DNA of 64,000 nt from Lepidostoma basale (Eukaryota > Arthropoda > Insecta > Trichoptera > Lepidostomatidae), in contig JAHDVF020001260.1 of assembly GCA_022606425.2 (NCBI GenBank), forward strand, positions 310,001-374,000, written 5' to 3'. This document shows, one piece after another, positions 1 to 10,544 of the stretch. Within the stretch, counting starts at the first letter, position 1, and every line of letters starts with the position of its first letter. The notes beneath the pieces are model-generated. The model saw only the letters and a list, made by a program, of their open reading frames with translations, was not told the origin of the DNA and made no database searches. The position numbers and the translations under genes are program-made.

Positions 1-737
1 AAAATCAGAATCTGATTTTTATTGGTTTTATAATATTTTCATAGGTGCATCATTTTGTGAAAAAATGTATCCATCTTTGGAAAAAAATTAACCGTTTTAT
101 TCCAGAGTGTAAGAGTTTGTAATGTTTGAATACTAAAGAGTCGATGATGCATTTGAAGTCATCCGCGAAGAAGAGATTTCGTTATGCATATCTCGTCGGT
201 CGCAAATATGAAATATTGCATGTAAAGCGACATGGAAGCATCAAATCCGCAAGATGTATCTCGGAATGACTTTGCGCGGCGCACATAACTTCATCACATT
301 TTATATTTCCACATTTTGAATTGCATCTCAGAAACCAAATCCTTGAATATTCCACAAAGCATAAATGCACCAAGGAATAGTAAATTTTGCCAAGTTTATA
401 GCCAAGATTACGTAAACACAATTACACCTGAAGCGGGGTGACTTCGAAATTCAAATTCGTATTTCGAATTTTATTCTGATTGTCTTTTATTTTAACTTAA
501 ACCAATTGAGGGCTTATCATTACAAAAGTGTCAAGTATGAAAAAAAGTCAATATTTACTTTTTATCTCAATTTGTGTTTAACATAAGGCTGATTACTGTG
601 AAAAAGTGCAAAATGTTTAAACAAAATAGTACAGTTAAGACTTTGCCCTAAAGACGCCTCACGTGCAACATGACAATTGTTAAAAAAAAACATGTTTATC
701 TCTTTTTCTTCATTTTTTACTTAAACTATTTAGTAAA
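1..737. other. AT-rich stretch, nothing recognised
   Basis: No repeat family found elsewhere in the window, no tail and no convincing coding pattern. Open frames here are short and look like chance. Confidence 0.5.
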
Positions 738-886
738 CAGACATTACAAACAAAATTAATTTTTAAGGTATCTACTGAGAAAAGGTAAAATAATATATAT
801 GTGATACCAGAAACGCATGAAGATGGTTCGACATTAGGAAGACAAGATACTCCCTAAAGTCAAAAGTATTTGTCTTCTGAAATTCA
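738..886 (-). mobile_element. Line C LINE, 3' end fragment
   Basis: Matches the 3' ends at 3083, 11883 and 19538: the block running from ACATTACAAA through TAAGGTATCTACTGAGAA to GGTTCGACATTAGGAAGAC. It holds only the 3' untranslated part and the last codons on the minus strand. Sequence to about 1050 is GC-richer but not recognised. Confidence 0.7.
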
Positions 887-1480
887 AATTTAGTGTTGGG
901 TAATCCTGGTCCAAAAGGGAACACCCAGCGGCAGCGCAAACCGGATGATCTTGTTTGGCAGGATTTGAAGTACATATGTGTAACTCTGAGCTGCACGATC
1001 CCAGATGGGAGCTGCGTAGGTGATTATGGGTCTAATTTTAGATTATTAAATCAGGTAAAGCTTACGCAAAAATCTTTTCAAATAACTTTAAATTTAAATT
1101 AAAAACGAAAGTATAATGATTGCGGTCTTCTGCAAAAATCAATTCCATTGATAAATTTCTATCCCGCCACAATCAAAGGTTTAGCATGTCCCGAATGTTG
1201 ACTCGAATAAAATACGCCTAAGGATTTCATGAATTATTATTTCAAGCCTAAAAATGGTTTTTAAAAGGTAAATCGCTTTTTGTCCCTTGAGAAAATAATG
1301 CCGATCATTCATTTCAGAATTAAAGCAGTAGAATAAAGATATCATTGAAATATTGATATTATTGAAACATAATTTTATCTGCATAGAGGATTTTTAAAAT
1401 ATAAATTATGATTGTATCGATAAATATACATATATCTTGTATCTTGAATAATGACATTAAACTCCATACACAGTTTTGAT
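887..1480. other. Unassigned stretch with a GC-richer part at about 890-1050
   Basis: The 890-1050 part has higher GC than its surroundings and short open frames on both strands, but no motif I can name. It could be more of the line C element upstream of its 3' end or another repeat. The remainder is AT-rich with nothing visible. Confidence 0.35.
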
Positions 1481-1507
1481 TGCTACTAGCTAATCAATAA
1501 AAATTAA

Positions 1508-1590
1508 AACGTCTATTTTATAGATGTTTTATTACAATTTATGGAAATGAAATCTTTTTCATTTTCCGCCTTTCTAAGACATTTTCACAA
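1508..1590. repeat. H8 inverted-repeat element, half copy
   Basis: Shares the pattern CGTCTRTTTTMTAGAWGTTT, then TTTATGGRAATGA, then TCTAAGRCATT with the half copy at 22919 and the fuller elements at 5335 and 51855. Only one arm is present and the ribozyme-like core is missing. Confidence 0.5.
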
Positions 1591-1765
1591 ATTGATTTTC
1601 TTTAAACTATACAAAATTTACGTGAAAACCCGCGTTATATTTCGTATTAATATATTAATATGGAGTTTCACATCTTTGTTCAAGAAAAAAAAATATTGCT
1701 TTATCTTCTACATTCGCTTTCACTTTCTGTTGTGAATTCACATTTGAATAAATAGAAAAACACGC

Positions 1766-2238
1766 ACAACGAGAGGGCACGACATACAAAATTGACTTCC
1801 GAATGGGATTTTGTAGGATTGAAGTACCCTCTTAGAGTCTTCCATAGTCAAAGTAAGAAAGTGTAATAGCTAGCTAATTTCTAGAAAAAAAAAAACATTT
1901 AAGCCTTTATACGAATTACATAATGTAATTGTTTAAAAAAAAAATGTATACATAATTCATTTGAAAAAAAAATTCATGAGGCGAGATTTGAACCGGAGAC
2001 CAGCCGGACAGCAAAATAAATGATGCAATCTATCCGCGCAGCTACATAGGTATTGAAACAAGTGGCGAAATTTCTAATAAAATATAAAAACAACGGTGAA
2101 AAGTCTAAAGACATTTTTCTTGAAATTGACTGGATATTGCGCTTTCTTACTTTGACTATGGACGACTCTTAGGGGGTACTACAAGCCTGTAAAATCCCAC
2201 CCCAAAGTCCATTTCCTATAACGTGCCCTTCCCTTGTT
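1766..2238. mobile_element. Foldback element with tRNA-like core, copy 1
   Basis: Two long arms at about 1767-1900 and 2095-2237 are diverged inverted copies of each other; both carry GGGCACG ends and the block TAGTCAAAGTAAGAAAG. Between them, on the minus strand at about 2052-1978, lies a tRNA-like stretch with an A-box-like TAGCTGCGCGGATAGA and a B-box-like GGTTCAAATC. Two more copies, at 32762 and 42270, share the arms; the core survives in the first of these. The structure suggests a non-autonomous foldback or MITE carrying a SINE-like core. No terminal target duplication was identified. Confidence 0.65.
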
Positions 2239-2769
2239 ATTAAAAAAAATACGAAATGCTTTCCTATTTATTAAAAAAATATTGCTACCAACCTTGAAAA
2301 TGTACGTTCTTAATATCATTCATTATTTCGAAACAAGTCACGAAAGAGATAATTTATTTTCAAGGTTTCCTGTACTCGTGCCCACGTTGATCCCGAATTA
2401 GGAATGCGACATGTGACGTAGAAACAAATCCAACCCGCGTAATTATGTTTTATCTGGATGGGACAAAACACCTTTGCCGGGAAGTAGTTAACATTAATGG
2501 CCACCAAGATTAGAGTTTATGTATGGAATAATATAATACTTGTACCAGTGGACGTGTATTTAGGAAGCATGAATGATGGTACCACAATCCGGTAGCATTT
2601 GTCTTGTTAACTGTAGGGGCGTGGTATCTTATCCTCATCACGATAGTACTAAATGTGGGGGTTGTAGAAGTTAACCCAGATATCTGTTGACTCCCTATTT
2701 GCAAAATAGTGATCTAAATTTACGTTACAAATAATATTTTAAAACGTTACATAATTAAAACGAATATAA
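2239..2769. other. No feature recognised
   Basis: Mixed composition, with a slightly GC-richer part near 2380-2680. Short open frames only. No match to repeats elsewhere in the window was noticed. Confidence 0.4.
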
Positions 2770-2935
2770 ATGTCTGTTTTATGGAAGTTTTAATATATTG
2801 AAAATGAATGGCATGTTTTTTTTAGCTATGGCATTAGTTTGATAATTGTAGTACAATTATTTAATAATGCCTTAGCAAAGTTAAACATGTCATTCCCATA
2901 AAATATATTAATACTTCTATATAAAATACTTTTTT
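2770..2935 (+). repeat. H8 inverted-repeat element with decayed hammerhead-like core
   Basis: The ends TGTCTGTTTTATGGAAGTTT and AAATATATTAATACTTCTAT are inverted. The core at 2862-2891 reads TAATAA, T, GCCTT, AGC, AAAGT, TAAAC, AT, GTC. Compared with the copy at 51855, stem II and the GAAAC box have decayed, so catalysis is unlikely for this copy. Confidence 0.55.
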
Positions 2936-3082
2936 AATTCCAATCAATTATTTATATTGAGTTTTACGTAATTATTCAAGAAACAATGCTTTGGCAATGT
3001 AAAACATATTTAAAACATGTTTGATATATATTTTTTTTAAATGTTAGTGTTGTATACAAAGTATATATAAAAAAGAAACATC

Positions 3083-3800
3083 AATCAAATCAGTTTATTT
3101 TCTCAAAAGATATTACAAACAACAATTTTAGTTTAAGGCATCTATTGAGAAGAGGTAAAACATATAAAATATATAATACCAGGAACGCATGAGAGATGGT
3201 TCGACATTAGGAATACAAGATACTCTCCAAAGTCAAGAGTATTTGTCTTCTGAACGTACTTTCACGAATATGAAAGACGTCGATCTCCAAAGCGATCATG
3301 TTCAGCAGTTTGATTGCTCCACCAGCATCACCAGAGGCAGGTTGATCCGCATGCTGGGAGATAAAACAGTTTGTGCTGACATTGTCGAAGATAACCATCT
3401 GGAACATAAAGATGGGTAGCCTCCAAGATAACGGAGTTCTCAAAAAATCCCCTGATAAGTCTTAAGAAATGGGTAAGAGTGCACCCATTTTTTCTTATCT
3501 GCAAACTATTGGTCCCCAGCATGCCCAAAAGGAATGCAGTGGGATAAAGCCACGGATAGCTACCAAACTCTCTCATGTTAGGATATCTCAGAAATCTTTT
3601 CTGAACCCTCTCTAACATGGGCGAGTATCTCGCTACGTAGGGACTCCATATCACCAAACCACACTCGAGCCGACTCCGGACTAATGAGTTGTACAAAATT
3701 CGCAAAACATAGGGATTCTTGAAAACTCTACCAGTTCGGAGAATAAATCCCAACATTTTCAGCGCAACTCCACATATTCTCTCGATGTAAGCATGGAAAG
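3083..3800 (-). mobile_element. Line C LINE: reverse transcriptase C-terminus and 3' end
   Basis: On the minus strand, 3756-3328 encodes 142 residues typical of the region downstream of the reverse transcriptase in Jockey/CR1-like elements: LGFILRTGRVFKNP, LYNSLVRSRLECGLVIWSP, ERVQKRFLRY, LGMLGTNSLQIR and RGFFENSVILEA. Another frame then continues with FHIRESTFRRQIL, so the frame is broken near 3330-3400. The 3' end at 3083 carries a TGATT-type tail (AATCAAATCAG on the plus strand). The copy is 5'-truncated. The open plus-strand frame at 3189-3419 is only its antisense shadow. Confidence 0.85.
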
Positions 3801-3954
3801 TCAGTCTACTTAAAAATCTACATCTACATTAAACATCTACAACACAAAGTTATGGCGAACAAAGAAGAAATAGGAGTAAAACATATCACTCTAATGAAAA
3901 CATAAAATAAGTGCCTGCTTGTATATTAAACAGTTTAAAAAAATAATGAAAATG

Positions 3955-4060
3955 TGTGTATTCATATCATTTGATAACATCTTAGCAAAGCTAAAAATCT
4001 CATTCCCATAAAATGTAATACAACTTCTAGAAAACCGATTTTCAAGAAACAATAAACAAT
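3955..4060 (+). repeat. H8 element, half copy
   Basis: Reads TTTGATAACATCTTAGCAAA, then CTCATTCCCATAAAATG and ACTTCTAGAAAACCGATT, matching the 3' half of other H8 elements. The GAAAC box has become TAAAAAT, so the hammerhead-like core is decayed. Confidence 0.5.
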
Positions 4061-4726
4061 TAATAGTGTTATATTTGCGGGGATTTTTTGTTGTTGTCCC
4101 TATTTACAATTTTAAATTCAAACATTATTACATAATTCTAGTCTGGGCCTAAGTGGTCTTTAGTAGACTTCTCGACGTTGTTTTATCAACGCTTACTCTG
4201 CAGATTCTAATCTAAAACGTGATCTTATAGTCAATTTCAATGAGTATTATTTTGCTGTCTAACGTGAATAGTGGATTACTTTGAAGACTTTGCTTTAATA
4301 CCAGAAAAATTGGGTAGTCGTTTGCTATCAGAATCACAAAATCAAATTGAGATAATCGTATCTTTAATAAATTAAAATTACATGAAGAGAGGAAAGATCA
4401 AGGGCATTAGCAAATGGGGATACTATTCACCCCTTATTTAGCCAATTAGTCATCATCATCCAATCATTTTTTCAAATGGTTTGTCCAACAAGTGATCAAG
4501 GGACAAAACCCTTGGCACCTGATCTAGGAGGCATGGATTCAAGCCTGAACGACCCAATTCTTTCATTATAATAATAAGCTATTACTTTTTACATTGAAAA
4601 TTGAATAGTGTATTTTATTAACATTGAATTAAATCCTTGTTATTAGTTTTAAAAATAGCCCCTATATCAAATTTATATTAACTTTTTTCAGAAAACAATT
4701 CATGATGTAACATTATATAAACTTTC
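4061..4726. other. No feature recognised
   Basis: AT-rich; no repeat match, tail or coding pattern noticed. Confidence 0.4.
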
Positions 4727-4905
4727 GTGGTCGAGTGGTAAGTGTTTTTACCGCCACCCCGAAGGTTCGGAATTTGATTCGTCTGGTGCAGAATTTACGT
4801 GAGATTAGCTACCTTTCACATGTCACGAGAATCAAAATGATAGTTTGATACCCTTTACATCAATTTGGCCCGTGCTGTAATGATGTAAAGAACGATTTAA
4901 CGAAA
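4727..4905 (+). mobile_element. tRNA-derived SINE, diverged copy
   Basis: Shares with the SINEs at 34738 and 60850 an A-box-like GTGGTCGAGTGGTAAG, the block CCGAAGGTTCGGAATTTGATTC (B box), then AATTTACGTGA and CACATGTCACGAGAATC. The 3' end differs from the other copies and runs straight into the (AAT)n array, so the microsatellite probably grew from its tail. Confidence 0.7.
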
Positions 4906-4906
4906 T

Positions 4907-4957
4907 AATGATAACAATAACAATAATAATTATAATAATAATGGTATTAATAATAAC

Positions 4958-5038
<81 letters not shown>
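4907..5038. repeat. (AAT)n microsatellite
   Basis: About 130 bp of AAT/TAA repeats, impure on the left (AACAAT and AATTAT variants) and pure on the right. The poly-isoleucine frames read from it are artefacts of the repeat. Confidence 0.95.
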
Positions 5039-5039
<1 letters not shown>

Positions 5040-5104
5040 GTTACTCTGGCAAATTTTATTTCGAACATCGCTGAAATGATGTATTTTTATTAACTATTGC
5101 CTTA

Positions 5105-5270
5105 CAAGATTGTAAAACCTGATGATGTCAACAAAAATTGACGAAACAACCGTCGCGTAAAATAAAATACAATTGTAATACATAAAACAAAGTTATTTAA
5201 TTTAACAGTTTATAATGTTAAGGTATCATAGTGTTTCGGCCAAAACAATGAACTTTATAATATTTTGTAA
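5105..5270 (+). repeat. H1 element, one arm
   Basis: Matches the right arm of the palindrome at 28740-28957 and continues with AAACAAAGTT, TTAACAGTTTATAATGTTAA and GTGTTTCGGCCAAAACAATG. The same downstream block follows the H1 copies at 28863 and 50497, so these elements share a defined 3' flank. A hammerhead-like core is at 5119-5154. Confidence 0.65.
5119..5154 (+). ncRNA. Hammerhead-like ribozyme motif (H1)
   Basis: In order: CTGATGA (5119-5125), an extra T, stem II GTCAA/TTGAC (5127-5131 with 5138-5142), GAAA (5143-5146), a 2 bp stem III A-C with G-T closing on AACC, and GTC (5152-5154) with predicted cleavage after C5154. All core positions of the hammerhead consensus are present; the one-base insertion before stem II is the deviation. 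Activity is not shown. Confidence 0.55.
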
Positions 5271-5334
5271 TCATAGTATCCTTATTTCGTAATCAATACG
5301 AATGCAAAGTCTATTTCCTTTAAAAAATATGTAT

Positions 5335-5480
5335 ACTCGTATAATTTATAGGAATAGCATGTTTTCCGTAGCAAGGCTTTATCAAATGAACATACAATCG
5401 ATAATGCCGTAGAAAGGCGAAACATGTCATTACCATAAATTTCAATAAAACTCATAGAATACAGACGTTTTTATTCGTTA
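5335..5480 (+). repeat. H8 inverted-repeat element with hammerhead-like core
   Basis: The left arm ATTTATAGGAATAGCATGTT pairs with the right block CATGTCATTACCATAAAT. The core at 5399-5428 reads (C)GATAA, T, GCCGT, AGA, AAGGC, GAAAC, AT, GTC. Stem II has 4 of 5 pairs, and the GAAAC and GTC boxes are intact, but the 5' box has lost bases relative to CTGANGA. The element ends with ACAGACGTTTTTATTCGT like other H8 copies. Confidence 0.6.
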
Positions 5481-5487
5481 GATTTTT

Positions 5488-5870
5488 TTAATTGAGACCA
5501 GAGCGGATACCACAAGAACGAAGGCTAAAGTACGAGTGGCAAAGATGAGGACGCTACGATGATAGCAGGAAAGACTATTCGAGATAGGGTGAGGAACACG
5601 GCCATCCGCGAGATCTGCAAGGTGGAGAATGTCGTGAGATGGGGCAGACAACGCAGAAGATACTGGAATGCGCACGTGCAGAGGATGGATCCCACCAGAA
5701 TCCCACACGCTGTGCCGCATCAGATTCCTGCCGGCTGCCGTCCCCCCGGAAGACCGCCGAAGAGATGGAGAGATAGTTGGGAGTCAACCTCCCAAGAGAG
5801 GCCAGCCTGATTACAGGAACAGACCAAGAGTCTATAAGGAGAAGAATAAGAAGAAGAAGAAGAGTTTTAC
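5488..5870 (+). mobile_element. Line D LINE, C-terminal reverse transcriptase region and 3' tail
   Basis: The plus strand encodes ETRADTTRTK, KMRTLR, then after a one-base frame change AGKTIRDRVRNTAIREIC, QRRRYWNAHVQRMDP and GCRPPGRPPKRWRDSWES. This is the conserved region after the reverse transcriptase in one insect LINE lineage. A stop follows, then a GAAGAAG-rich 3' tail at about 5840-5865. It is 5'-truncated and frame-broken. Related copies are at 7284, 15460, 30983 and 57060. Confidence 0.8.
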
Positions 5871-5990
5871 ATCATTGTTTAAGAAACAATATAAAAGATA
5901 ATTTCGTATTATTGGTACTTGCCCCCACCCTAGGCCACTTCCTGTCACCGTCCCTCGGTCTCCGCCCTAAAAAACTCGGCTTCTGCCCAT

Positions 5991-6058
5991 GACCACCCCC
6001 GACCACCCCCGACCACCCCCGACCACCCCCGACCACCCCCGACCACCCCCGACCCCTC
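5991..6058. repeat. 10 bp minisatellite, GACCACCCCC
   Basis: Six perfect copies of GACCACCCCC followed by a partial one (GACCCCTCC). Strikingly C-rich on this strand in an AT-rich region. A GC-richer flank lies at about 5925-5990. Confidence 0.97.
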
Positions 6059-6390
6059 CACACTCCTTCTAACCCGGATAGTCAAGTCCACATATCGGAG
6101 TTTACCCACCATATCCTCCAAACAATCCTTACTCTCAGAACTCAACATATTTTACTTCAGCATGGAACAATTAAATGTCCAATATGTGTAGGAGCAATTG
6201 CCTCCGGGCTAGTACTCCCAAGTTCCAAGATAAGATATAAGAATTCTTCATTATATAAGTAAGGAAGTTATATGAGAAATGTAGTTGACGAATTGGTAGG
6301 TACTTACTGAAATGCTGCTTTCTAGTAAGATTCAATGTTCTAGTAAGGAACGTTCAAAATTCAAACATAAACAAAAGAGATCTATACTTT
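6059..6390. other. No feature recognised
   Basis: No repeat or coding pattern identified between the minisatellite and the tandem monomers. Confidence 0.4.
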
Positions 6391-6830
6391 TATTTTCTCG
6401 CGTCAGTATCGTGTTTTTCATTGTTTCTCCCGGTTGTGTATAGTACGAGTATACCTCATTTATGTGTGCGTTTTTGTGTTCAAAATGTAAAATTAAGCCA
6501 AACATATCTATTTTTTTGTTAATAATTCACTTATAGTTAAATTTTATCACGTCAGTGTAATGTTTTTTCATTGTTTCGTCCGGTTCCGTTTATTCGACCA
6601 CACTCATGTGCGCTTTTTTATATAAAATTTTAAAATTAAACAAACGATATTAAATTGTTTCTTATAGATTCACCTATGTTTTTGTTTTCTCGCTTCTGTA
6701 AAGTGTTTTTTATTTCATTATTTGGCCCGGTTTGAACATTCGACCTAATCATATGTGCGTTTTTGGTGCCTTTGTGGTGATGAATTGTTCAAAAAGGAAG
6801 TGTGTTTTCAAATCAGCAATTAATACAACT
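6391..6830. repeat. Three diverged tandem monomers of about 145 bp
   Basis: Units start near 6391, 6540 and 6681. Each has a TTTTCTCGCGTCAGTATCGTG-like start, then TTTCATTGTTTCGYCCGGTT, then a TATGTGCGTTTTTG-like block. Single related units occur at 7749 and 9004. Tandem monomers of this size are known in the 5' untranslated regions of some LINEs, but a simple satellite is equally possible. Confidence 0.6.
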
Positions 6831-7283
6831 GTAAAATATCACGAATACCGTTGAGTACCTCCATCAAACCACATTTCTCTCTTCATTTGTTTGTGCATTA
6901 TTTCGAATAGTTAACAGAAAAACAAAATGTCGGGAAGATGTTACACCGTATGCCGTTTTTTTTAACAAAAATTTAAATCTTTATAAATATTAAAAACAAT
7001 TTATCGTTGATTAGTTTGCTGAAATATAATCATATTTATTAAGTTTTACAATTTAATTTACTCGAACTATTTTTTCAAATTAATTCAATCACTCTTGTAC
7101 GACTAAATTATATCTTTGTCGTTTGTATATAAGTGTTACGAGTTCAAACTATTAATCAACATTATAAAACAGTGTTTATCTTACGTATTTAAATATTATT
7201 TTAGTTATTTTAGTGCTGCTTCATTTTAGTTTTCACAAAGACCATATGAATTTCAATTTAAAAAAGGGGCACATTATTTTTGA
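6831..7283. other. AT-rich stretch, nothing recognised
   Basis: Lies between the third monomer and the line D insertion. No repeats or coding pattern seen. Confidence 0.4.
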
Positions 7284-7745
7284 GAGCGTCAACTTCTTCT
7301 TCTTCTTATCGCTCTTAGTTTAGGTCGCATGGCCTGTTTGTGATGATGTCCTTTGATGGTGGGCTGTCTTGGTATTATGATGTCCAGCCATCTCTCCATC
7401 CATTTGGCGGCCTTTCTGGTAATCTCTTGCTGCTTGGGTTGTCATCTTTAACAATTTTTGCGATTCTTGTATTTTCCATGCGGTCCACGTGGTCTCTCCA
7501 AAAGCGCCTTCTGCTTCTTTCCCATCTCACTATGTCCTCAACACCACACCTTATCATTTCATTATTGATCCGATCTCTGAGGGTTTTGCCTGCGACGAAG
7601 CGTAGGGTTCGCATTTCTGCTACTCTAAGAAGGTTCTTATTTCTATTGGTATCGGCTCTAACCTCTATTAAATACGTCATGAAGGGGCAAACGCATGCCT
7701 TGTATATCTTGACTTTACTTTCGGTTAGCATGTATTGTAGCGTCA
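7284..7745 (-). mobile_element. Line D LINE fragment
   Basis: On the minus strand, 7746-7375 encodes YMLTESKVKIYKACVCPFM, KNLLRVAEMRTLRFVAGKT, RFWRDHVDRMENTRIAKI and LPERPPNGWRDGW. A short stretch with a CTTCTTCTTCTTCTT tail (GAA on the coding strand) marks its 3' end at 7284. It sits between monomer repeats, so it appears to have inserted into the monomer array. The frame is open but 5'-truncated. Confidence 0.8.
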
Positions 7746-7960
7746 ACTATAATTATATTTTCTCACGTTAGTATTGGTTTATCAAATTATTAGTTCCTAC
7801 TGTTATTTCAACCTAATTAAAGTGCGTGTTTTTGTGTCCATGTGGTGATGTGTTGTTCGAGAACGAATTATTGTGTCCTCGAATATCTTCAAATAAGTTT
7901 TGGAAAATACCGGCATAGGATACAAAACTGGTGAGTCTCTTTGATTTTTTTTATTCGTTT
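7746..7960. repeat. Isolated ~145 bp monomer plus conserved downstream block
   Basis: Has the TTTTCTCACGTTAGTATTGG start and the GTGCGTGTTTTTGTGTCC block of the 6391 array, then GGTGATGTGTTGTTCGAGAAC and AAAACTGGTGAGTCTCTTTG. The last two blocks recur at about 9080 and 9310. Confidence 0.55.
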
Positions 7961-8149
7961 TTCTTTATTAACCTGTTTGGGAAATATTTCGTAAAGTTAA
8001 GCTGAAAACAAAACGTCGATAGGAGGCAACAGCTCATACTATTTAGCTATTGTTGTTTAAGCAATGCAAGCTCCTTTCTACATACGTTAATAGTTCGATT
8101 AGAAATGTTATCATTTCTTAAGAAATCACACTACATGTTTACCATAGAT

Positions 8150-8755
8150 GGAAAAATAGAGACTTCGAAAGAAGGGTTGGTGGTGGGAACAATATAAATG
8201 GAGCGTTTAAAGTCATCACAAATAAAAATATCCACTGATGCAAAGGTAGCCATATATAATGATGTCCTAGTACCAACTCATATATGGTAGAGAAGCTCGG
8301 AACTGGCAAACGAAGGATGAAAGTAGGATAAATGCCGTAGAAATGAGATAACTGAGAATAATGTGCGAGAAAACGATGTATGATAGAATACCGAATGACG
8401 AAATAAGGAAGAAATGTTGAACAAACTAAGATAATGACCTCATAAGTAAAATTTTAAATGGATCTCTAATGTAATTAGGCATATAGAACAAATGGATCAG
8501 GAAAGATTTATTTTTAAAGTATTCAAGCATTGTGAGTAGAAAAACAAGTCGAGGACGACCGAGTTTAGCATGGTTTGACTAAATTAATATTTTTTTACTA
8601 CACAGCCACATTCAAAGTCGGAAAAATTTACAAGGGTGTATGTTGCGATGTATGAATGTAGAGAAATCTCAAGAGGTATGTCAGGACAGAGCAGTACGAC
8701 GGTCAATCCTCTCTGCCTATCCATTCCCAAGAGAGTCGCGATGGTAACTGAAATA
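8150..8755 (+). mobile_element. Line A LINE, decayed 3' half
   Basis: Aligns with the intact copy at 25223. Recognisable blocks are the AAGAAGGGTTGGTGGTGGGAA (RRVGAGN) region, AAGGATGAAAGTAGGATAAA (KDESRINAVEM), TGTGCGAGAAAACGATGTAT, and near the end GTCAGGACAGAGCAG with the TCTCTGCCTATCC block. Many stops and frame changes. The 3' (GTTA)n tail is reduced to GATGGTAACTG. Confidence 0.8.
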
Positions 8756-9003
8756 GTTTCTTTAATATTAACTCCATTACATGTATAAAACTTTCGAATT
8801 TCGGACGATTTGGAATAATAGTGTGCTAAGTAAAAAAAATTGTAAAAATGTAAATGAAACAATACTTTCCTGTGAAGAATAAATCAATTTCGGAGGTGTT
8901 GATGGATCGGTAGGTACTTATCGTATTGTCTGTGAGTTCAAACCTTATCACAATTCTAAATTCTAAATTAAACAGAAGAAATCCATTTTTAACCGATACC
9001 TTC

Positions 9004-9340
9004 CATTTTTTCTCGCATGGATGTAATTTTTTACATCATTTTTTTGCGACCTTATATTGCGTATTTTTGGTGCCTTTGTAGTGATATGTTGTTCGGGAAC
9101 GATTATGTAAATGCTTCATTAAGTGTTAAATTTGGTGATTCACTTATCTACCTAATAGTAGCGTAATGTGGCGTAAACCGTTTAACGTGCTCATCACGCG
9201 ACAGTATGGCGCGCGTTGCTTTGCTAGAAAGTGTCGCTTAGCTAGCAGCGTGAAGCTCTAAGTATAACGCAAGGCTCTTATCTGAGTGGCCGTAACCTGA
9301 ATGAAAACACTGGCAAAACTGGTGAGTCTTTTTGATTTCT
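9004..9340. repeat. Monomer-related repeat, second isolated copy
   Basis: Repeats the order seen at 7746-7960: a TTTTCTCGCATGG start, GCGTATTTTTGGTGCCTTTG, TGATATGTTGTTCGGGAAC and, further on, AAAACTGGTGAGTCTTTTTG. About 150 bp of unrelated, GC-richer sequence (9150-9300) lies inside. Confidence 0.5.
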
Positions 9341-9485
9341 TTCTGCACCTTTCTCTCCTAAACTGTGCAGACATTAGTTTCTACATTCTTCGCTAGTTTG
9401 AATTCATGGGATTGGTTCGGCAACGGATCAATCTGGTCCTCGGGATGCCACTTGACCTTTTATGTGGTAGTTTCCCGTTGCTTTT

Positions 9486-9556
9486 AACAACGTATACAGC
9501 AGGTTATTTGAACCCAATTATTATAAACAACTTTTTAACTATTGATTCATATTAGG
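9486..9556 (-). mobile_element. SINE 3' end fragment
   Basis: CGTATACAGCAGGTTATTTG and AACCCAATTATTATAAAC match the 3' end of the SINEs at 60850 and 61822. The tRNA-like head is missing. Confidence 0.55.
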
Positions 9557-9564
9557 TCATTAAA

Positions 9565-9905
9565 ATGATTTCGACAGAAGGAAATAATGAATGAAGAAAG
9601 AATGATAAAAAAATACAATAGACATAGAAGTTTACCCGCCGCTTACCCGAAGCTGTTTTAGGACGTAGCGGCGCCCCTTCGTCAGCTTCGCTCAAACAAT
9701 CCCTAGGCCCGCCCCGTCCATAAAAAAAAATCAAAAGGGTATCTTGGCCACATTTAATCCAGTTTAATTTCAATCCACTTCTATGTCCCAATCTAACAAA
9801 ATAAAGCACAATATGGTACATGATTTTATGGGCTATTATAAAATTGTGACAGAGTGTGGGATGGGAGAGAAAACTTGGAACGATGAAAGAAATAAAGAAA
9901 TCTTA
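9565..9905. repeat. Line A scrap followed by unclassified repeat R2, copy 1
   Basis: 9565-9620 resembles the GAATGAAGAAAGAATGGTAA segment of line A. From about 9626 a repeat begins: TTTACCCGCCGCTTACCCGA, GGACGTAGCGGCGCCCCTTC, CCTAGGCCCGCCCC, later CAAAATAAAGCACAATATGG and GGGATGGGAGAGAAAAC. The second copy is at 10843-11156. A minus-strand reading gives GGPRDCLSEADEGAPLRPK, but no known protein family was recognised. Confidence 0.6.
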
Positions 9906-10377
9906 AGTAAATAGAGAACACAGTCATGAAAACTAGGGACAGGAACACAGGCAACCTAACATTTTAATGTGTATAATATAAAAAGAAAATTGATCTAAGA
10001 GGAAAAAACGGGGGCCCCGCAAGGTGTCCCCTCTCCCCCGGCGAGGAGTCCGACACCCCCTCAAAGGGGCAAATACAATAAATGTAAACGACGTTAAAAG
10101 AATAAGAAATAGCGAAAAAACAGAGGAAAACGTGGCACGATCAATTCAATCAAATATTACAAGGATTAATTGTATCTCAATAGAGACGAAGATGCAAATT
10201 GTTTTCTGGGAACAGAAGGTAGTGGCCGAGGCGCTTACAGGACTTATGACCTGTCATTGGTTGGGTTGAGCGATCGCTTCACGTTTAACAACATTCCCCA
10301 TTCCGCCGTTATGACCACCACGTCTGACAAACTTTTTGGAACTTGTCTATAATGTAGGTTTCTACACCTATTTTCAC
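9906..10377. other. Unassigned stretch
   Basis: Contains a short GC-rich run at about 10008-10070 (GGGGGCCCCGCAAGGTGTCC) and otherwise nothing recognised. Confidence 0.35.
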
Positions 10378-10456
10378 ATTTTTTTGTTCACTCTACACTA
10401 GCGTCATCTATATTAAGATTAGAAAGCATTAAGCAGAAAACCTTTATTAATGTACT
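10378..10456. repeat. Short dispersed repeat, copy 1
   Basis: CTCTACACTAGCGTCATCTA and AGCATTAAGCAGAAAACC with TTTATTAAT recur at 13806-13886. Family unknown. Confidence 0.6.
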
Positions 10457-10544
10457 GTGAAAGTCTATGCAAATCATACAGTACTAGATTTCGCCTGGAG
10501 ATGTCTATCAATTTTTTTGCCTGCATGTACCAGTTATATTTATA

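Noticed and set aside
1978..2052. A functional tRNA gene on the minus strand
   Set aside because: Only box-like similarity, inside a repeated foldback element; no convincing cloverleaf.
4832..5093. Open frames of poly-isoleucine on both strands
   Set aside because: They are readings of the (AAT)n microsatellite and have no protein character.
5989..6063. CRISPR-like array
   Set aside because: The 10 bp units are directly adjacent without spacers, in an animal genome.
7933..9325. Real splice donors at AACTGGTGAGT
   Set aside because: The sequence fits a donor, but it is part of a repeated block and there is no coding exon to attach; recorded as an observation only.
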